64,000 nt of DNA from Propionicicella superfundia DSM 22317 (GCF_000423465.1 NZ_AUIA01000019.1:1-64000); one strand, 5' to 3'; shown: positions 17,858-27,037, counted from the first letter of the stretch. The notes: generated by a model not told the origin, from the sequence alone. Program-made: numbers and translations.

Positions 17858-18295
17858 TCAGCCGGCGTCGCGATTGACCAGGCGGCTGAGGACGATGGCC
17901 GAGCGGGTGTGATCCACGCTCGGCGCGCTGCGGACCCGCTCCAGGGCCTCTTCCAAGGACTCGATGTCGCGCGAGCGGATGTGGACGAGCGCATCCGCGT
18001 CACCGGTCACGGTCGCTGCGTACACGACGGCCGGCTCCGCGGACAGGATGCGGCGCAGGTCGGCGGGGGCGACGGTGCCGCGACAGAAGAGCTCGATGTA
18101 CGCCTCGGTGCCCAGACCCTCCAGCCGGGGATCGACCTGCACAGTGAAGGCACGGATCACGCCGGCCGCGGTGAGCCGGTCCACGCGCCTCTTCACGGCG
18201 GAGGCCGAGAGCCCGACCCGGGAGCCGAGTTCGCCGAAGGGAGCGCGCGCGTTCTGCCGCAGGAGATCGATGATGGCGCGGTCGATGGCATCCAT
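17858..18295 (-). CDS. Lrp/AsnC-family regulator paired with dimethylargininase
   Basis: The protein begins with the usual MDAIDRAIIDLLRQNARA and an HTH (FGELGSRVGLSASAVKRRVDRL), followed by a RAM effector domain. I prefer the ATG at 18295 over a GTG-like start six codons upstream because it gives the canonical Lrp N-terminus. It is divergent from the dimethylargininase gene. The same pairing occurs in mycobacteria (from memory Rv2324 with the ddaH/rocD locus), suggesting control of arginine catabolism. Confidence 0.9.
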   Translation of the reverse strand: MDAIDRAIIDLLRQNARAPFGELGSRVGLSASAVKRRVDRLTAAGVIRAFTVQVDPRLEGLGTEAYIELFCRGTVAPADLRRILSAEPAVVYAATVTGDADALVHIRSRDIESLEEALERVRSAPSVDHTRSAIVLSRLVNRDAG

Positions 18296-18335
18296 GCGTC
18301 GCAGTGTACGCACTAATCATGCGTGTAAAGAGCAA

Positions 18336-18358
18336 TTGTCGCAGATATCCTGCGCGAA
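18336..18358. promoter_or_regulatory. Candidate Lrp/AsnC operator between the divergent regulator and dimethylargininase genes
   Basis: TTGTCGCAG-ATATC-CTGCGCGAA is a 9-bp inverted repeat with seven matching pairs around an AT-rich centre, the architecture of Lrp-type sites. It lies 41 bases upstream of both start codons. Confidence 0.45.
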
Positions 18359-18398
18359 ATACCAAGAATGCGCACGTAATCGGTGTCACCATGAAGGC

Positions 18399-19271
18399 AT
18401 GACGCTCGTTGACATCCCCTCCGCGGCACCGGCCGGATCGGCCGCAGGCGATCCCGCGCGGCTGGCCGCGCCCAAGCGCGTCCTCATGTGCCGCCCGGAG
18501 CACTTCACGGTCAGCTACCGCATCAACCCCTGGATGCACCCCACGCAGCCGACCGACACCGCGCGGGCACTGCGGCAGTGGACGGACCTGCGTGAGACGT
18601 ACCGCCGGCTCGGCATCGACGTCGAACTCGTCGCCCCGCGGCCCGGCCTGCCGGACATGGTGTACGCCGCCAACGGCGGCTTCGTGCTGGACGGCGTCGC
18701 TCTCGGGCCGCGGTTCCGCCACGTCGAGCGCGCATCGGAGGCACCGGCCTACATGGGGTGGTTCGCCGAGCGCGGGCTGCGCGTGGTCGAGCCGACCTCC
18801 TACAACGAGGGCGAGGGCGACTATCTCCTTGTCGGCGACACGATCTTCGCCGGCACCGGCTTCCGCAGCGATCGGGCGAGCCATGCCCAGCTCGGCCGTG
18901 TGTTCGGACGTGAGGTGGTCAGTCTGCGTCTCGTCGATCCCCGCTTCTACCACCTCGACACAGCCTTCGCCGTCCTCGACTCGGCAGGTGGTCCGCGGTC
19001 GGTGGCGTACCTGCCCCAGGCCTTCGACCGGGCGAGTCGCAGAATCCTCGCCGACCGCTTCCCCGACGCCCTCACGGTGAGCGAGGCGGACGCGACGGTG
19101 CTCGGGCTGAACTGCTTCAGCGACGGACGCAATGTCGTCGTCGCCGCTCAGGCGACAGGGTTCGCCCGGGATCTCGCCGCAGCCGGCTACGTGGCGCATC
19201 CGGTCGATCTGTCGGAGCTCCTGCGAGGGGGCGGCGGCGTGAAGTGCTGCACTCTCGAGCTGCGCTGGTGA
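18399..19271 (+). CDS. ddaH: N(G),N(G)-dimethylarginine dimethylaminohydrolase (dimethylargininase)
   Basis: The 290-residue protein has the amidinotransferase-fold features of this family: MCRPEHFTVSYRINPWM near the N-terminus, AANGGFVLDG, EGEGDYLLVGDTIFAGTGFRS, the catalytic histidine in DPRFYHLDTAFAVL and the C-terminal nucleophile Cys in GGGGVKCCTLEL. It hydrolyses methylated arginines, or acts as an arginine/ornithine-pathway enzyme, to citrulline plus an amine. There is no rocD next to it, unlike the mycobacterial locus. The ribosome-binding site is weak. Confidence 0.88.
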   Translation: MTLVDIPSAAPAGSAAGDPARLAAPKRVLMCRPEHFTVSYRINPWMHPTQPTDTARALRQWTDLRETYRRLGIDVELVAPRPGLPDMVYAANGGFVLDGVALGPRFRHVERASEAPAYMGWFAERGLRVVEPTSYNEGEGDYLLVGDTIFAGTGFRSDRASHAQLGRVFGREVVSLRLVDPRFYHLDTAFAVLDSAGGPRSVAYLPQAFDRASRRILADRFPDALTVSEADATVLGLNCFSDGRNVVVAAQATGFARDLAAAGYVAHPVDLSELLRGGGGVKCCTLELRW

Positions 19272-19436
19272 CGTTCCCGCCGGTGACGACCCGCGGCGAC
19301 CGCGGTGCGCTTCACCCTCGCACCGGCGTGCTCACCCCGTGTCTCGGATCATCGTCCGCACCGGCAGAATCCGTTACAGATAGAGCATGCCTGTGGTGGT
19401 TTCTGGTCGTCGGAGTTTCGACCTGCCCGGTGGCTC

Positions 19437-19757
19437 TCAGTCGATCGTGATCTCGCCCATCTTGTCCCAGCCCGTGCCGTCGACCTGACGGCTCACGATC
19501 TTCGGGGTGTGGGCGAGGGCCTTCGGCATCTCCTTGATCGCCTTCTTGAAGTGCTCGCTGTTGACGTGGGGGACGGCCCCGTCGTCGGTGAACGCTTCGA
19601 TCAGCACCCACTCGTGGGGGTTCTCGACGCTCTTGGACCACTCGAACCACAGGTTGCCCGGCTCCGCACGGGTCGCCTTCGTGAACTCGTCCACGAGGTC
19701 GAGCCAGGTGTCGGTCCATTCGGGCAGCGTCTCGTACTTGACCACGATGAAGTACAT
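19437..19757 (-). CDS. Antibiotic-biosynthesis monooxygenase (ABM) fold protein, YgiN-like
   Basis: The 106-residue protein has the ferredoxin-like ABM pattern: IVVKYETLPEWTDTWLDLV, EPGNLWFEWSKS, and HEWVLIEAFTDDGAVPHVNSEHF with the conserved His. Such dimers act as quinol oxygenases or as small ligand-binding proteins. I chose the ATG preceded by GAGG at six bases; longer in-frame extensions run into the ung gene. It follows ung closely and may be cotranscribed with it. Confidence 0.8.
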   Translation of the reverse strand: MYFIVVKYETLPEWTDTWLDLVDEFTKATRAEPGNLWFEWSKSVENPHEWVLIEAFTDDGAVPHVNSEHFKKAIKEMPKALAHTPKIVSRQVDGTGWDKMGEITID

Positions 19758-19767
19758 CTTCGTCCTC

Positions 19768-20475
19768 TCACACTCGGGATGAGGTGAGCCTAGTCCCCGT
19801 CGCGAGGTCCCAGTCGATGGGGTCCGCGCCCTGCGACACGAGCTGCTCGTTTGCGCGGCTGAAGGGCCGCGACCCGAAGAAGCCGTTGGCCGCCGACATC
19901 GGGGACGGGTGCGCGCTGGCGACATACGGGATCGCGCCGAGGGCGGGCACCACGGACTGCGCGTCACGCCCCCACAGGATCGCCACGAGCGGGCCGCCGC
20001 GGCTGACAAGCGCCTCGATAGCGGTCTGCGTCACCTTCTCCCATCCCTTGCCGCGGTGCGACCCGGGTCGGCCGGGCGAGACGGTCAGCACTCTGTTCAG
20101 CAGCAGCACGCCCTGCTCGAACCACGGCGTGAGATCGCCCGACGGAGCCGGCGGGACGCCGAGGTCGGCCTCCAGCTCGCGGTAGATGTTGACGAGGCTG
20201 CGAGGCAGGGGACGGACGTCGGGCGCCACCGAGAAGGACAGTCCCACGGGGTGGCCGGGCGTCGGGTACGGGTCCTGGCCGAGGATGAGCACGCGCACGT
20301 CCGCCAGCGGGCGAGTGAAGGCGCGCAGCACGTTCTCTCCCGCCGGAAGATAGGCCCGGCCTGCGGCGATCTCGGCGCGCAGGAACCGTCCCATCTCGGT
20401 CACCGTGTCGGCGACGGGGGCGAGCGCGTCGGCCCAGTCGGGCGCGACGAGTTCGCGCAGAGGTCTTGCCGTCAT
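19768..20475 (-). CDS. ung: Uracil-DNA glycosylase, family 1
   Basis: The catalytic motif [16 protein letters not shown] is at residues 66-81 with the water-activating Asp68, and the DNA-intercalation motif HPSPMSA is at 189-195. The 235-residue length is normal. It removes uracil from DNA in base-excision repair. Its ATG overlaps the stop of the MFS gene (ATGA), so the two are translated together although functionally unrelated. Confidence 0.96.
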   Translation of the reverse strand: MTARPLRELVAPDWADALAPVADTVTEMGRFLRAEIAAGRAYLPAGENVLRAFTRPLADVRVLILGQDPYPTPGHPVGLSFSVAPDVRPLPRSLVNIYRELEADLGVPPAPSGDLTPWFEQGVLLLNRVLTVSPGRPGSHRGKGWEKVTQTAIEALVSRGGPLVAILWGRDAQSVVPALGAIPYVASAHPSPMSAANGFFGSRPFSRANEQLVSQGADPIDWDLATGTRLTSSRV

Positions 20476-21737
20476 GTGGGATCTCCCTCCTGGTCGACGG
20501 CGTCGGCGACGGCCGCCGCGCTCCCGCCGGCCTCATCGGCGATGTCGGTGGGCCCGGGCGGCCGATCGGCCGGGGGCCGCTCCCGAGGCATGAACAGTGC
20601 GTACACGGCGCCGCCGAGCAGGATCGCGGCACCCACGGTGAACGCAACGGGTATCGAGAACCGGTCCGCCAGCCAGCCGGCCACGATCGGCCCGACGATG
20701 GATCCCACATCGGACGTCATCGAGAAGACCGCGACCGGGGTGCCTCCTCCTCCGCCGGTCGCGTCGCCGACGGCCGCGGTCGGGGCCGTCCCCTGCATCG
20801 CGGCACCGATGCCGTAGGCCGACAGGATGACGATGAGCCAGCCGATGGTCGGTGCCAGGGGGATGAGCAGGGTGCTGGTCCCGCACACGACACCCGCGGC
20901 GATCATCACGGGTCGCCGGCCCACGCGATCGACGATGCGCCCGATGGGGAACAGGGCGATCGTCTGGCACACCGCGGCGACGGCGAACGCGGTGCCCGTC
21001 CAGGTCGTGTCCTGGTGCAACCCCTCCACGACGACGATGGGGACGAGGGCGTTACGAACGCCGAACGACTGCCAGCCCTGCCCGAACGCCATCGCGCACG
21101 CGGCCTGATAGCGGACGTCCGCGACGACCTGCCGGAACGGGCGGCTCGCCGCAGGGCGGGAGCGGTGGGCGGCCGCTCGCCCGCCGCGCAGCAGCAGGGT
21201 GACGAGTGCCGCGGCCGCGAACAAGGTGGCGGCATAGAAGTAGAACGGCGCCGTCAGGGACACGGCTGCGAGCAGCCCTCCCACGGCGGGCCCGGCCATG
21301 CCTCCGAGCAGGAACCCTCCCTGATAGACGCCGCTCGCGCGACCGCGCAGATCCTCGGGCGCCGATGCCAGCAACAAGGCCAGCGCGGCCACCGTGAACA
21401 TCGCCGAGCCGACGCCGCCGAGCATCCGGAACACGAGCAACTGGGCGAAGGTCTGCGACAGGCCCATCGCCGCGGACGACATCCCGACGATGGTCATGCC
21501 GATCGCGATCGCGTTGCGTTCCCCGAGCCATCGGTTGATCCACCCGCAGAAGGGACTGGTCACAAGCCGCATGAACGCGAAGGCCGAGACGACGAAGCCG
21601 AGGGCGAGGTTGTCGACCCCGAACGTCTTCGCGTACACGGGCAGGACGGGGACCATGACTCCGAAGCCCAGGGCGACGAGGAAGCCGTTGAAGGACAGCA
21701 CCCAGACCGATCGGGGGAATCGGGCGGCCTCCCGCAT
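20472..21737 (-). CDS. Major facilitator superfamily transporter
   Basis: About 12 hydrophobic segments are present, with the MFS loop 2-3 motif [17 protein letters not shown] and a related loop 8-9 sequence [17 protein letters not shown]. The pattern resembles multidrug or sugar-efflux antiporters. I chose the internal ATG ([12 protein letters not shown]) because the upstream in-frame codons reach almost to the divergent gene's start. A Pro/Ala-rich C-terminal tail of about 45 residues follows the last helix. The gene overlaps ung. Confidence 0.85.
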   Translation of the reverse strand: MREAARFPRSVWVLSFNGFLVALGFGVMVPVLPVYAKTFGVDNLALGFVVSAFAFMRLVTSPFCGWINRWLGERNAIAIGMTIVGMSSAAMGLSQTFAQLLVFRMLGGVGSAMFTVAALALLLASAPEDLRGRASGVYQGGFLLGGMAGPAVGGLLAAVSLTAPFYFYAATLFAAAALVTLLLRGGRAAAHRSRPAASRPFRQVVADVRYQAACAMAFGQGWQSFGVRNALVPIVVVEGLHQDTTWTGTAFAVAAVCQTIALFPIGRIVDRVGRRPVMIAAGVVCGTSTLLIPLAPTIGWLIVILSAYGIGAAMQGTAPTAAVGDATGGGGGTPVAVFSMTSDVGSIVGPIVAGWLADRFSIPVAFTVGAAILLGGAVYALFMPRERPPADRPPGPTDIADEAGGSAAAVADAVDQEGDPT

Positions 21738-21835
21738 GCCGCCGAGCCCTCGCCACACCACGGGCACGAGGGTACTCGCCCGAGCCGCCGCAGGTGGGTC
21801 GGCTACCCTGGCCGGAGGCACGACGGGAGGCAACG

Positions 21836-22966
21836 ATGGCGAACGACAACGACCCCACGCTCGCGAACGACTTCACTCCTCCGGCGCTGCGGATCGCCGC
21901 CGGGTGGGCCTGGCGGCTCCTGCTCGTCGCCGCGCTGGCCGGCGGGATCGTCTGGCTGATCAGGTACTTCTCCACGGTGACGATTCCGCTCGCCGTGGCG
22001 ATCCTGCTGACCGCGCTGCTCACCCCGCTCCACCGGTGGCTGCAGCGCCGCAAGGTGCACCGGGTGGCGTCGACGCTGGTCTGCCTGCTGGTCCTCGTCC
22101 TCGTCGTCGGAGGCGTGCTCACGCTGCTCGGTGCGCAGATCGCCTCCGAGGCGCCGAGCCTGTCCGAGAACGCCATCGCCGGCGTGCAGCAGCTTCTCGC
22201 GTGGCTCTCCGACGGGCCGCTGCAGGTCAACGACGAGATGATCCAGGGCTGGACGACGCAGCTCACCACGGCCCTCCAGGACGCCGCCGGGAGCATCGCC
22301 GGCGTGGTCGCCTCGGCGGGAGCGAGCGTCGGGCATTTCCTGGCCGGCGCCGCCATTGCGATCCTGACCACCTTCTTCTTCCTGCTCGAGGGGGAGCGGA
22401 TCTGGTCGTTCGTGGTCTCCTTGGTGCCCGGCCCGGCGCGGGCGCGCACGCGGCACGCGGCAGGCGACGGCTGGATCTCCCTGGTCGCGTACATGCGGGC
22501 GCAGGTGGTGGTGTGCCTGGTGGACGCGACCGGCGTCCTGATCGCGGCTCTGCTGCTGCAGGTGCCCCTGCCGTGGGCGTTGTTCGGGCTCACCTTCGTC
22601 GCCTCGTTCGTCCCTATCCTCGGCGCCTTCGTCGCCGGCGCCGTGGCGGTTCTGCTCGCGCTCGTGGCGCATGGCTGGGTGACGGCGCTCATCATGCTGG
22701 GCGCGGTGATCCTCGTCATGCAGTTGGAGTCGCACTTCCTGCAGCCGATCCTGCTCGGCAAGGCCGTGGACATCCACCCGCTCGGCGTGCTGCTGGGCAT
22801 CGCCGCCGGTTCGGTCGTGGCGGGGCTGGTGGGCGCCTTGATGGCGATCCCGGTGGTGGCGTTCTCCGTGGCGTTCGCGCGGTCGTTGCGGCATCCGGAG
22901 CAGTCGTTCGGGCTCGGCGATGACGGACGTCCACCCGAGAGAGGGACGACCCTCAGAGAACCCTGA
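21836..22966 (+). CDS. AI-2E (PerM/YdiK) family membrane transporter
   Basis: The 376-residue protein has a short hydrophilic tail and eight predicted membrane segments. Conserved AI-2E family features are the early ILLTALLTPLHRWLQRR, the central hydrophilic loop, FASFVPILGAFVAGA and the C-terminal LESHFLQPILLGKAVDIHPL. Members have been linked to export of autoinducer-2 or sodium/proton antiport; the substrate here is open. GGGAGG precedes the ATG. Confidence 0.88.
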   Translation: MANDNDPTLANDFTPPALRIAAGWAWRLLLVAALAGGIVWLIRYFSTVTIPLAVAILLTALLTPLHRWLQRRKVHRVASTLVCLLVLVLVVGGVLTLLGAQIASEAPSLSENAIAGVQQLLAWLSDGPLQVNDEMIQGWTTQLTTALQDAAGSIAGVVASAGASVGHFLAGAAIAILTTFFFLLEGERIWSFVVSLVPGPARARTRHAAGDGWISLVAYMRAQVVVCLVDATGVLIAALLLQVPLPWALFGLTFVASFVPILGAFVAGAVAVLLALVAHGWVTALIMLGAVILVMQLESHFLQPILLGKAVDIHPLGVLLGIAAGSVVAGLVGALMAIPVVAFSVAFARSLRHPEQSFGLGDDGRPPERGTTLREP

Positions 22967-22979
22967 GAATGGAAAGGCG

Positions 22980-23000
22980 CGCTTTCGATTCTCGAAAGCG
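22980..23000. promoter_or_regulatory. Inverted repeat upstream of the YvlB-like/DUF2089 pair
   Basis: CGCTTTCG-ATTCT-CGAAAGCG is a perfect 8-bp dyad starting 14 bases after the AI-2E gene stop and ending 17 bases before the next ATG. It could be a weak terminator or an operator; the absence of a T run and closeness to the next start favour an operator. Confidence 0.4.
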
Positions 23001-23017
23001 GGGCCTAACGTTGAGGC

Positions 23018-23875
23018 ATGAGCACAAGTCCGGAACTCCAGCGCATCCTTGAGGACCTCGCCGCCGGCCGCATCGACGCGTCCGCGGCCGCCAGGCTCAT
23101 CGAAGACGCCAAGGCCAAGCCCGCCGAGCCCGACACCGCCGACCTGCCACCGGAGGCGGACCCGGCGCCCGGCACATATCAGCAGCCCGCCTTCGGGGAC
23201 GAGGTGCCGCCGAGCAGGCGTCGTGCCGCGGGGACCCGGGGCGTGGACCGGATCTCGGTGCGCGCCATCGGGCGCCGTGTCCGCATCGTCGGCGATCCTG
23301 CCGTCGCCACGGCCTCGGCGGAGGGGCCCCATGTCCTGCGGCGCAACGGGTCGGTGCTGGAGGTGACCAGCGACGGCGACATCGGGCCGAGCCTCGACGG
23401 GTTCACCCTGCTGCGGCCGCCGCGGTCGCTGGACGACATCCGTGCATTGGGGCTCGGCAAGGAACTGCTGCTGCACGTCAACCCGAGCATCATCGTGGAC
23501 GTCGAGTTGACCGCCGGTTCGCTCGCCACCGAGAAGGTGCCCTATCTGGGCAAGGTCAGGGTCACCGCGGGAGGGGCTGTCCTCACCGACGTCAGCGAGG
23601 TCAACGACGTCCTGGTGCAGGCCGGGTCGACCGTGGTGAAAGGCGTCATCGCCACGGGCCGCAACCGGATCCGGTGCGAGTCGGGATCGCTCACCGTGCA
23701 CCTCGGTGCGGGCTCCCAGGTGACCATCCACGCCGAGGCGCAACTCGGAAAGGTGGCGTGGTCGGGCGCTCACTCGGGGGCCGCCGACGAGGTGGTCCTG
23801 GGCGACGGGTCGGCTCGGCTCGATCTCGCCGTCGTCATGGGCTATGCGTCGGTGAAGGCCGGTGAGTCCGAATGA
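23018..23875 (+). CDS. YvlB-like protein with N-terminal SHOCT-like helix pair and C-terminal beta-helical (DUF4097-type) domain
   Basis: Residues 7-30 (LQRILEDLAAGRIDASAAARLI) resemble the short helix-hairpin found at the N-terminus of YvlB/LiaX-like proteins. A Pro-rich linker follows, and residues 75-285 are a repetitive beta-strand region (VEVTSDGD, VRVTAGGAVLTDVSEVN, LTVHLGAGSQVTIHAE) of the adhesin-like DUF4097 type. There is no signal peptide. In Firmicutes such genes belong to envelope-stress regulons; that role is only inferred here. The stop overlaps the DUF2089 start (ATGA). Confidence 0.7.
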   Translation: MSTSPELQRILEDLAAGRIDASAAARLIEDAKAKPAEPDTADLPPEADPAPGTYQQPAFGDEVPPSRRRAAGTRGVDRISVRAIGRRVRIVGDPAVATASAEGPHVLRRNGSVLEVTSDGDIGPSLDGFTLLRPPRSLDDIRALGLGKELLLHVNPSIIVDVELTAGSLATEKVPYLGKVRVTAGGAVLTDVSEVNDVLVQAGSTVVKGVIATGRNRIRCESGSLTVHLGAGSQVTIHAEAQLGKVAWSGAHSGAADEVVLGDGSARLDLAVVMGYASVKAGESE

Positions 23876-24258
23876 GGCGTCGCTCCACCACGTACCACGC
23901 GCCCCGTGAGTGCCCGGTCTGCGGGGACGAACTCGTCGTGACACGGCTCGGCTGTCCGGGGTGCGGCTCCGAACTGGCCGGGACGTTCGAGAACTGCCGG
24001 TTCTGCGCCCTGGACGAGGGCGAACTGGAGATCCTGCAGGTGTTCCTGGCGTCGCGGGGGAACCTGCGCGAGGTCGAGAAGCACCTCGGGGTGTCCTACC
24101 CGACGGCGCGACTGCGTTTCACCGAGCTCCTGCTGAAGCTCGGGCTCGCCGGGGAGACCGATCCCCCCGCGCAACTGTCCCAGGAACAGGTGCTCGCCGA
24201 GGTGACGTCGGGTGCCCTGTCCCCGGAGGAGGCGGCGAGGCTGATCGCCGAACTGTGA
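23872..24258 (+). CDS. DUF2089 family zinc-ribbon/HTH protein
   Basis: Two CxxC knuckles (CPVCGDEL, CPGCGSEL) and a further CRFC form a zinc-binding head at residues 15-44. They are followed by a helix-turn-helix-like stretch (LREVEKHLGVSYPTARLRFTELLLKLGL). The C-terminus ends with LAEVTSGALSPEEAARLIAEL, which resembles the N-terminal helix pair of the upstream protein. DUF2089 genes are commonly found beside YvlB-like genes and are thought to be DNA-binding regulators. Overlap with the preceding gene implies coupled translation. Confidence 0.85.
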   Translation: MRRRSTTYHAPRECPVCGDELVVTRLGCPGCGSELAGTFENCRFCALDEGELEILQVFLASRGNLREVEKHLGVSYPTARLRFTELLLKLGLAGETDPPAQLSQEQVLAEVTSGALSPEEAARLIAEL

Positions 24259-24280
24259 GGGAACGCCGGCACGCAAGCCG

Positions 24281-24309
24281 ACAGGCCCGGGAGACTCTCC
24301 CGGGCCTGT
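24281..24309. terminator. Bidirectional hairpin between DUF2089 and greA
   Basis: A perfect 13-bp stem ACAGGCCCGGGAG / CTCCCGGGCCTGT with a 3-base loop lies between two convergent genes and can end transcription from both. Confidence 0.85.
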
Positions 24310-24324
24310 TCGCGTGTGCGGGGT

Positions 24325-24834
24325 TCAGCCCGAGAAGGGAGCGACGTCGAGGATCGTCACGCTGATCTCCCGGCCGTTCGGCGCCTTGTACGTCGCGACA
24401 TCGCCCTTGCGCTTGCCCAGCACCGCGGTGCCGATCGGGGACTGCGGCGAGTAGACGTCGTCGGTGACGGAGCCGTCCAGTCCGAGCACTTCGCGCGATC
24501 CGAGCAGGAAGGTGTCGGTGTCGTCGGGATCGCCGTCGAAGGCCACGGTGACGCGGACGCCGGGCGCGACCTCGTCGCTGCTGGGCGCCTCGCCCACCTT
24601 CGCACGGGACAGCATGTCCTTGAGCTGGCGGATGCGGGCCTCCTGGTGGCCCTGCTCCTCGCGTGCGGCGTGGTAGCCGCCGTTCTCGCTGAGATCGCCC
24701 TCTTCACGGGCTTGCGCGATCTTTGCGCTCACCTGGGCGCGACCTTCGCCGCTCAGGAACTCATACTCGTTCCGCAGCTTGTCGAACGCCTCCTGCGTGA
24801 GCCAGATCACGCCGCTGGCATTTTGGTCAGACAT
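24325..24834 (-). CDS. greA: Transcription elongation factor GreA
   Basis: The N-terminal coiled coil carries the acidic tip REEGDLSENGGYHAAREEQ, which coordinates Mg in the RNA polymerase active site, and the C-terminal FKBP-like domain ends with PNGREISVTILDV. The 169-residue length is typical. GreA stimulates cleavage of backtracked RNA. As in mycobacteria it follows the DUF4307 gene. Confidence 0.95.
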   Translation of the reverse strand: MSDQNASGVIWLTQEAFDKLRNEYEFLSGEGRAQVSAKIAQAREEGDLSENGGYHAAREEQGHQEARIRQLKDMLSRAKVGEAPSSDEVAPGVRVTVAFDGDPDDTDTFLLGSREVLGLDGSVTDDVYSPQSPIGTAVLGKRKGDVATYKAPNGREISVTILDVAPFSG

Positions 24835-24896
24835 CCCACCACCCTATCAGCACGCGTATCGCGGGCGGCCCTCTCCGAGGCCGGTGCCGGAGGGGT

Positions 24897-25298
24897 TCAG
24901 ACGGTCCGGCAGTCGCCCAGCGACGCGGACGTGCCGCGCTTGAACGTCTTCACGGTGACGTCGAAGCGGACTTGCGACTGGTCGCCGGGCGGGACGTCGA
25001 CCGTCAGTTCGCCGACGCGTTCGTAGCTCTCGGACTGGACGTAGACGTCGCAGGTGGCGGCGCGCGCAGGATCGGCGCGCTCCACGATGAGGTTGACCTC
25101 CACCGAGGTGTCGGAGCGGACGGTGAACCCCGCGACCTGACCGGCCACGTCGGGATGAGCCGCCTCCCACGCCGCCCAGACGAGCCAGGTCAGCCCGGCG
25201 AGGACGAGCAGAGAGCTCAGCGCGACGAGCACGACGCGGCCGCTGCGGGGCCGTGGATACCGTCGCCGAATCCGCTCGGCGTCGTGCAGGTCGCTCAC
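24897..25298 (-). CDS. DUF4307 single-pass membrane protein
   Basis: After a basic cytoplasmic segment (ERIRRRYPRPRSG) there is one membrane helix, then an exported domain of about 85 residues with two cysteines (ATCDVYVQ and SLGDCRTV) that may form a disulfide. The position between greA and mca matches Rv1081c as I remember it. I chose the GTG giving MSDLHDAERI; upstream in-frame ATG codons are possible. Function is unknown. Confidence 0.8.
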   Translation of the reverse strand: MSDLHDAERIRRRYPRPRSGRVVLVALSSLLVLAGLTWLVWAAWEAAHPDVAGQVAGFTVRSDTSVEVNLIVERADPARAATCDVYVQSESYERVGELTVDVPPGDQSQVRFDVTVKTFKRGTSASLGDCRTV

Positions 25299-25376
25299 GC
25301 CGTCATTGTGCCCCATCCCGCTCCGGCAGGCGGTCACGGCGGGGCCGGGGGACGGGGGTGCGCTTGACTATCCCTC

Positions 25377-26309
25377 ATGCCTGTCGAACTGCTGAACCGT
25401 GTGGACGCCGACGGAGCGCCCTTCCGGTTGCTCCACGTCCATGCCCATCCCGACGACGAGTCGTCCAAGGGCGCGGCGACGACGGCGAAGTACGTCTCGG
25501 AGGGCGTGCGGGTCGTCGTCGCGACGTGCACGGGCGGGGAGCGGGGGTCGATCCTCAACCCGAAGCTGCAGGGGATCGTGCCCGAGGGCGAGATCGCCGA
25601 GGTGCGCCGGGGCGAGATGGCGCGGGCGCGCGAGATCCTCGGCATCGAGCAGGTGTGGCTGGGCTTCGTCGACTCGGGGTTTCCCGAAGGCGATCCGCCG
25701 CCGCCGTTGCCCGAGGGCTGTTTCGCTCTGGAGGACGTCGACGAGGCGGCCGGGCGGCTGGTCAAGGTGATCCGCGACCTCCGACCCCACGTCGTCACGA
25801 CCTACGACGAGCGCGGCGGGTATCCCCACCCCGACCACGTCATGTGCCACAAGATCTCGATGGCGGCCGTGGACGCCGCCGCCGACCCCGATCGCTGGCC
25901 GGAACACGGGGAACCGTGGGTGGTGAAGAAGGTCTATTACCAGATGTCGTTCCACCGGCGCCGGTACGCCGAACTGGACAGGCTCATGCACGAGCGCGGA
26001 CTGCCGTCTCCGTACGCGGAGCGGCTGCGGGACTGGACCGAGGACGAGCTGGGTCCCCGGCTGACGACCTTCATCCCGTGCGCCGACTATTTCGAGGTGC
26101 GCGACGCCGCGCTGCTGGCGCACGCGACGCAGGTCGATCCCGACGGGTCGTGGTTCGCCGTTCCCCTGGAGATCCAGCAACTCGGCTGGCCGACCGAGGA
26201 CTACCAGCTCGTGCGCAGCACCGTGGACGTCCATCTGCCCGAGACCGACCTGTTCGCCGGCCTGTACGGCCCGGGGGACGACGACGGAACGTGGTCCTAT
26301 TCGATCTGA
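25377..26309 (+). CDS. mca: Mycothiol S-conjugate amidase
   Basis: The zinc-binding motif HAHPDDES is at about residue 21-28 and the second metal ligand region HPDHVMCH near 155, with VATCTGGERGSI between them, as in the MshB/Mca/LmbE family. The 310-residue length and the greA-DUF4307 neighbourhood identify Mca rather than MshB. The enzyme cleaves mycothiol conjugates of electrophiles and drugs into a mercapturic acid and GlcN-Ins. Its presence indicates that the organism makes mycothiol. Confidence 0.93.
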   Translation: MPVELLNRVDADGAPFRLLHVHAHPDDESSKGAATTAKYVSEGVRVVVATCTGGERGSILNPKLQGIVPEGEIAEVRRGEMARAREILGIEQVWLGFVDSGFPEGDPPPPLPEGCFALEDVDEAAGRLVKVIRDLRPHVVTTYDERGGYPHPDHVMCHKISMAAVDAAADPDRWPEHGEPWVVKKVYYQMSFHRRRYAELDRLMHERGLPSPYAERLRDWTEDELGPRLTTFIPCADYFEVRDAALLAHATQVDPDGSWFAVPLEIQQLGWPTEDYQLVRSTVDVHLPETDLFAGLYGPGDDDGTWSYSI

Positions 26310-26383
26310 CCCCGGTGGCCAGGGGTTTCAGCGACAGGCACACCCGAGGGTAGCCTGAGGGTGGCCGCCGACGTGAGGAAACG

Positions 26384-27037
26384 GTGATGAGCGGACCGGT
26401 GCACGACCAGGGCCTTCCGGCAGGCTCCGAGGGGTGGGGCGGCTTCACGGCCGACCCGCGCGACCCCGCGACAGCGGGCCTGCGTGCCGGCAACGCCGAC
26501 CGGGCGCACGCATCGGCGATCCTGGGTCGCGCGCTCGCCGAGGGACGCCTCACCGAGGATGAACACGCGTCGCGGCTGGCATCGGTCCAGGCGACGAAGG
26601 AACTCGGGCAGTTCGTGCCCCTCGTGTCCGACGTGATGATCCGATCGGTCCCGGCGCCCCAGGAGCAGGCCGTCCAGCGGCGTTCCCGGGTTCGCGCGGG
26701 AGCGCTCCGAGGATGGGCGGCGCTGTCGGCGCTGCTGATCGCGATCTGGGTCGTGACCAGCGTGACAGCGGGGGAGCTTCTCTACTTCTGGCCGATCTGG
26801 CCGATGCTGGGGATGGCCGTTCCCATGATCTTCGCGGTGTCGGCGCGCGGGTCCGGTGGCGAGGGTCGAACCCGGTCCGAGCGCCGCGAGACGCGAGGCG
26901 TCGAACGCCTCGAACGGCGGGAGCAGCGGGCGATCGGGTCCGGCGAGCACGGCGACCTCTCCAGCGGACAGGCCGCGCAGCCCACCGAGCAGCAGCCCCA
27001 GGAATACCCGTTGTACCGGCCGGACGACCTGCGCTGA
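26384..27037 (+). CDS. DUF1707 (SHOCT-like) domain membrane protein
   Basis: Residues 33-85 form a DUF1707 domain: LRAGNADRAHASAILGRALAEG, then RLTEDEHASRLASV and ATKELGQFVPLVSDV. Two membrane helices follow (about 105-150) and an Arg/Glu/Gln-rich cytoplasmic tail. The start is GTGATG; either codon could serve. DUF1707 proteins are actinobacterial and of unknown function. The gene lies between mca and a small membrane protein. Confidence 0.8.
   Translation: MMSGPVHDQGLPAGSEGWGGFTADPRDPATAGLRAGNADRAHASAILGRALAEGRLTEDEHASRLASVQATKELGQFVPLVSDVMIRSVPAPQEQAVQRRSRVRAGALRGWAALSALLIAIWVVTSVTAGELLYFWPIWPMLGMAVPMIFAVSARGSGGEGRTRSERRETRGVERLERREQRAIGSGEHGDLSSGQAAQPTEQQPQEYPLYRPDDLR

Noticed and set aside
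21803-23944. 713-codon minus-strand frame over the AI-2E and YvlB-like genes
   Set aside because: Antisense shadow; the plus-strand genes have clear family motifs and ribosome-binding sites.
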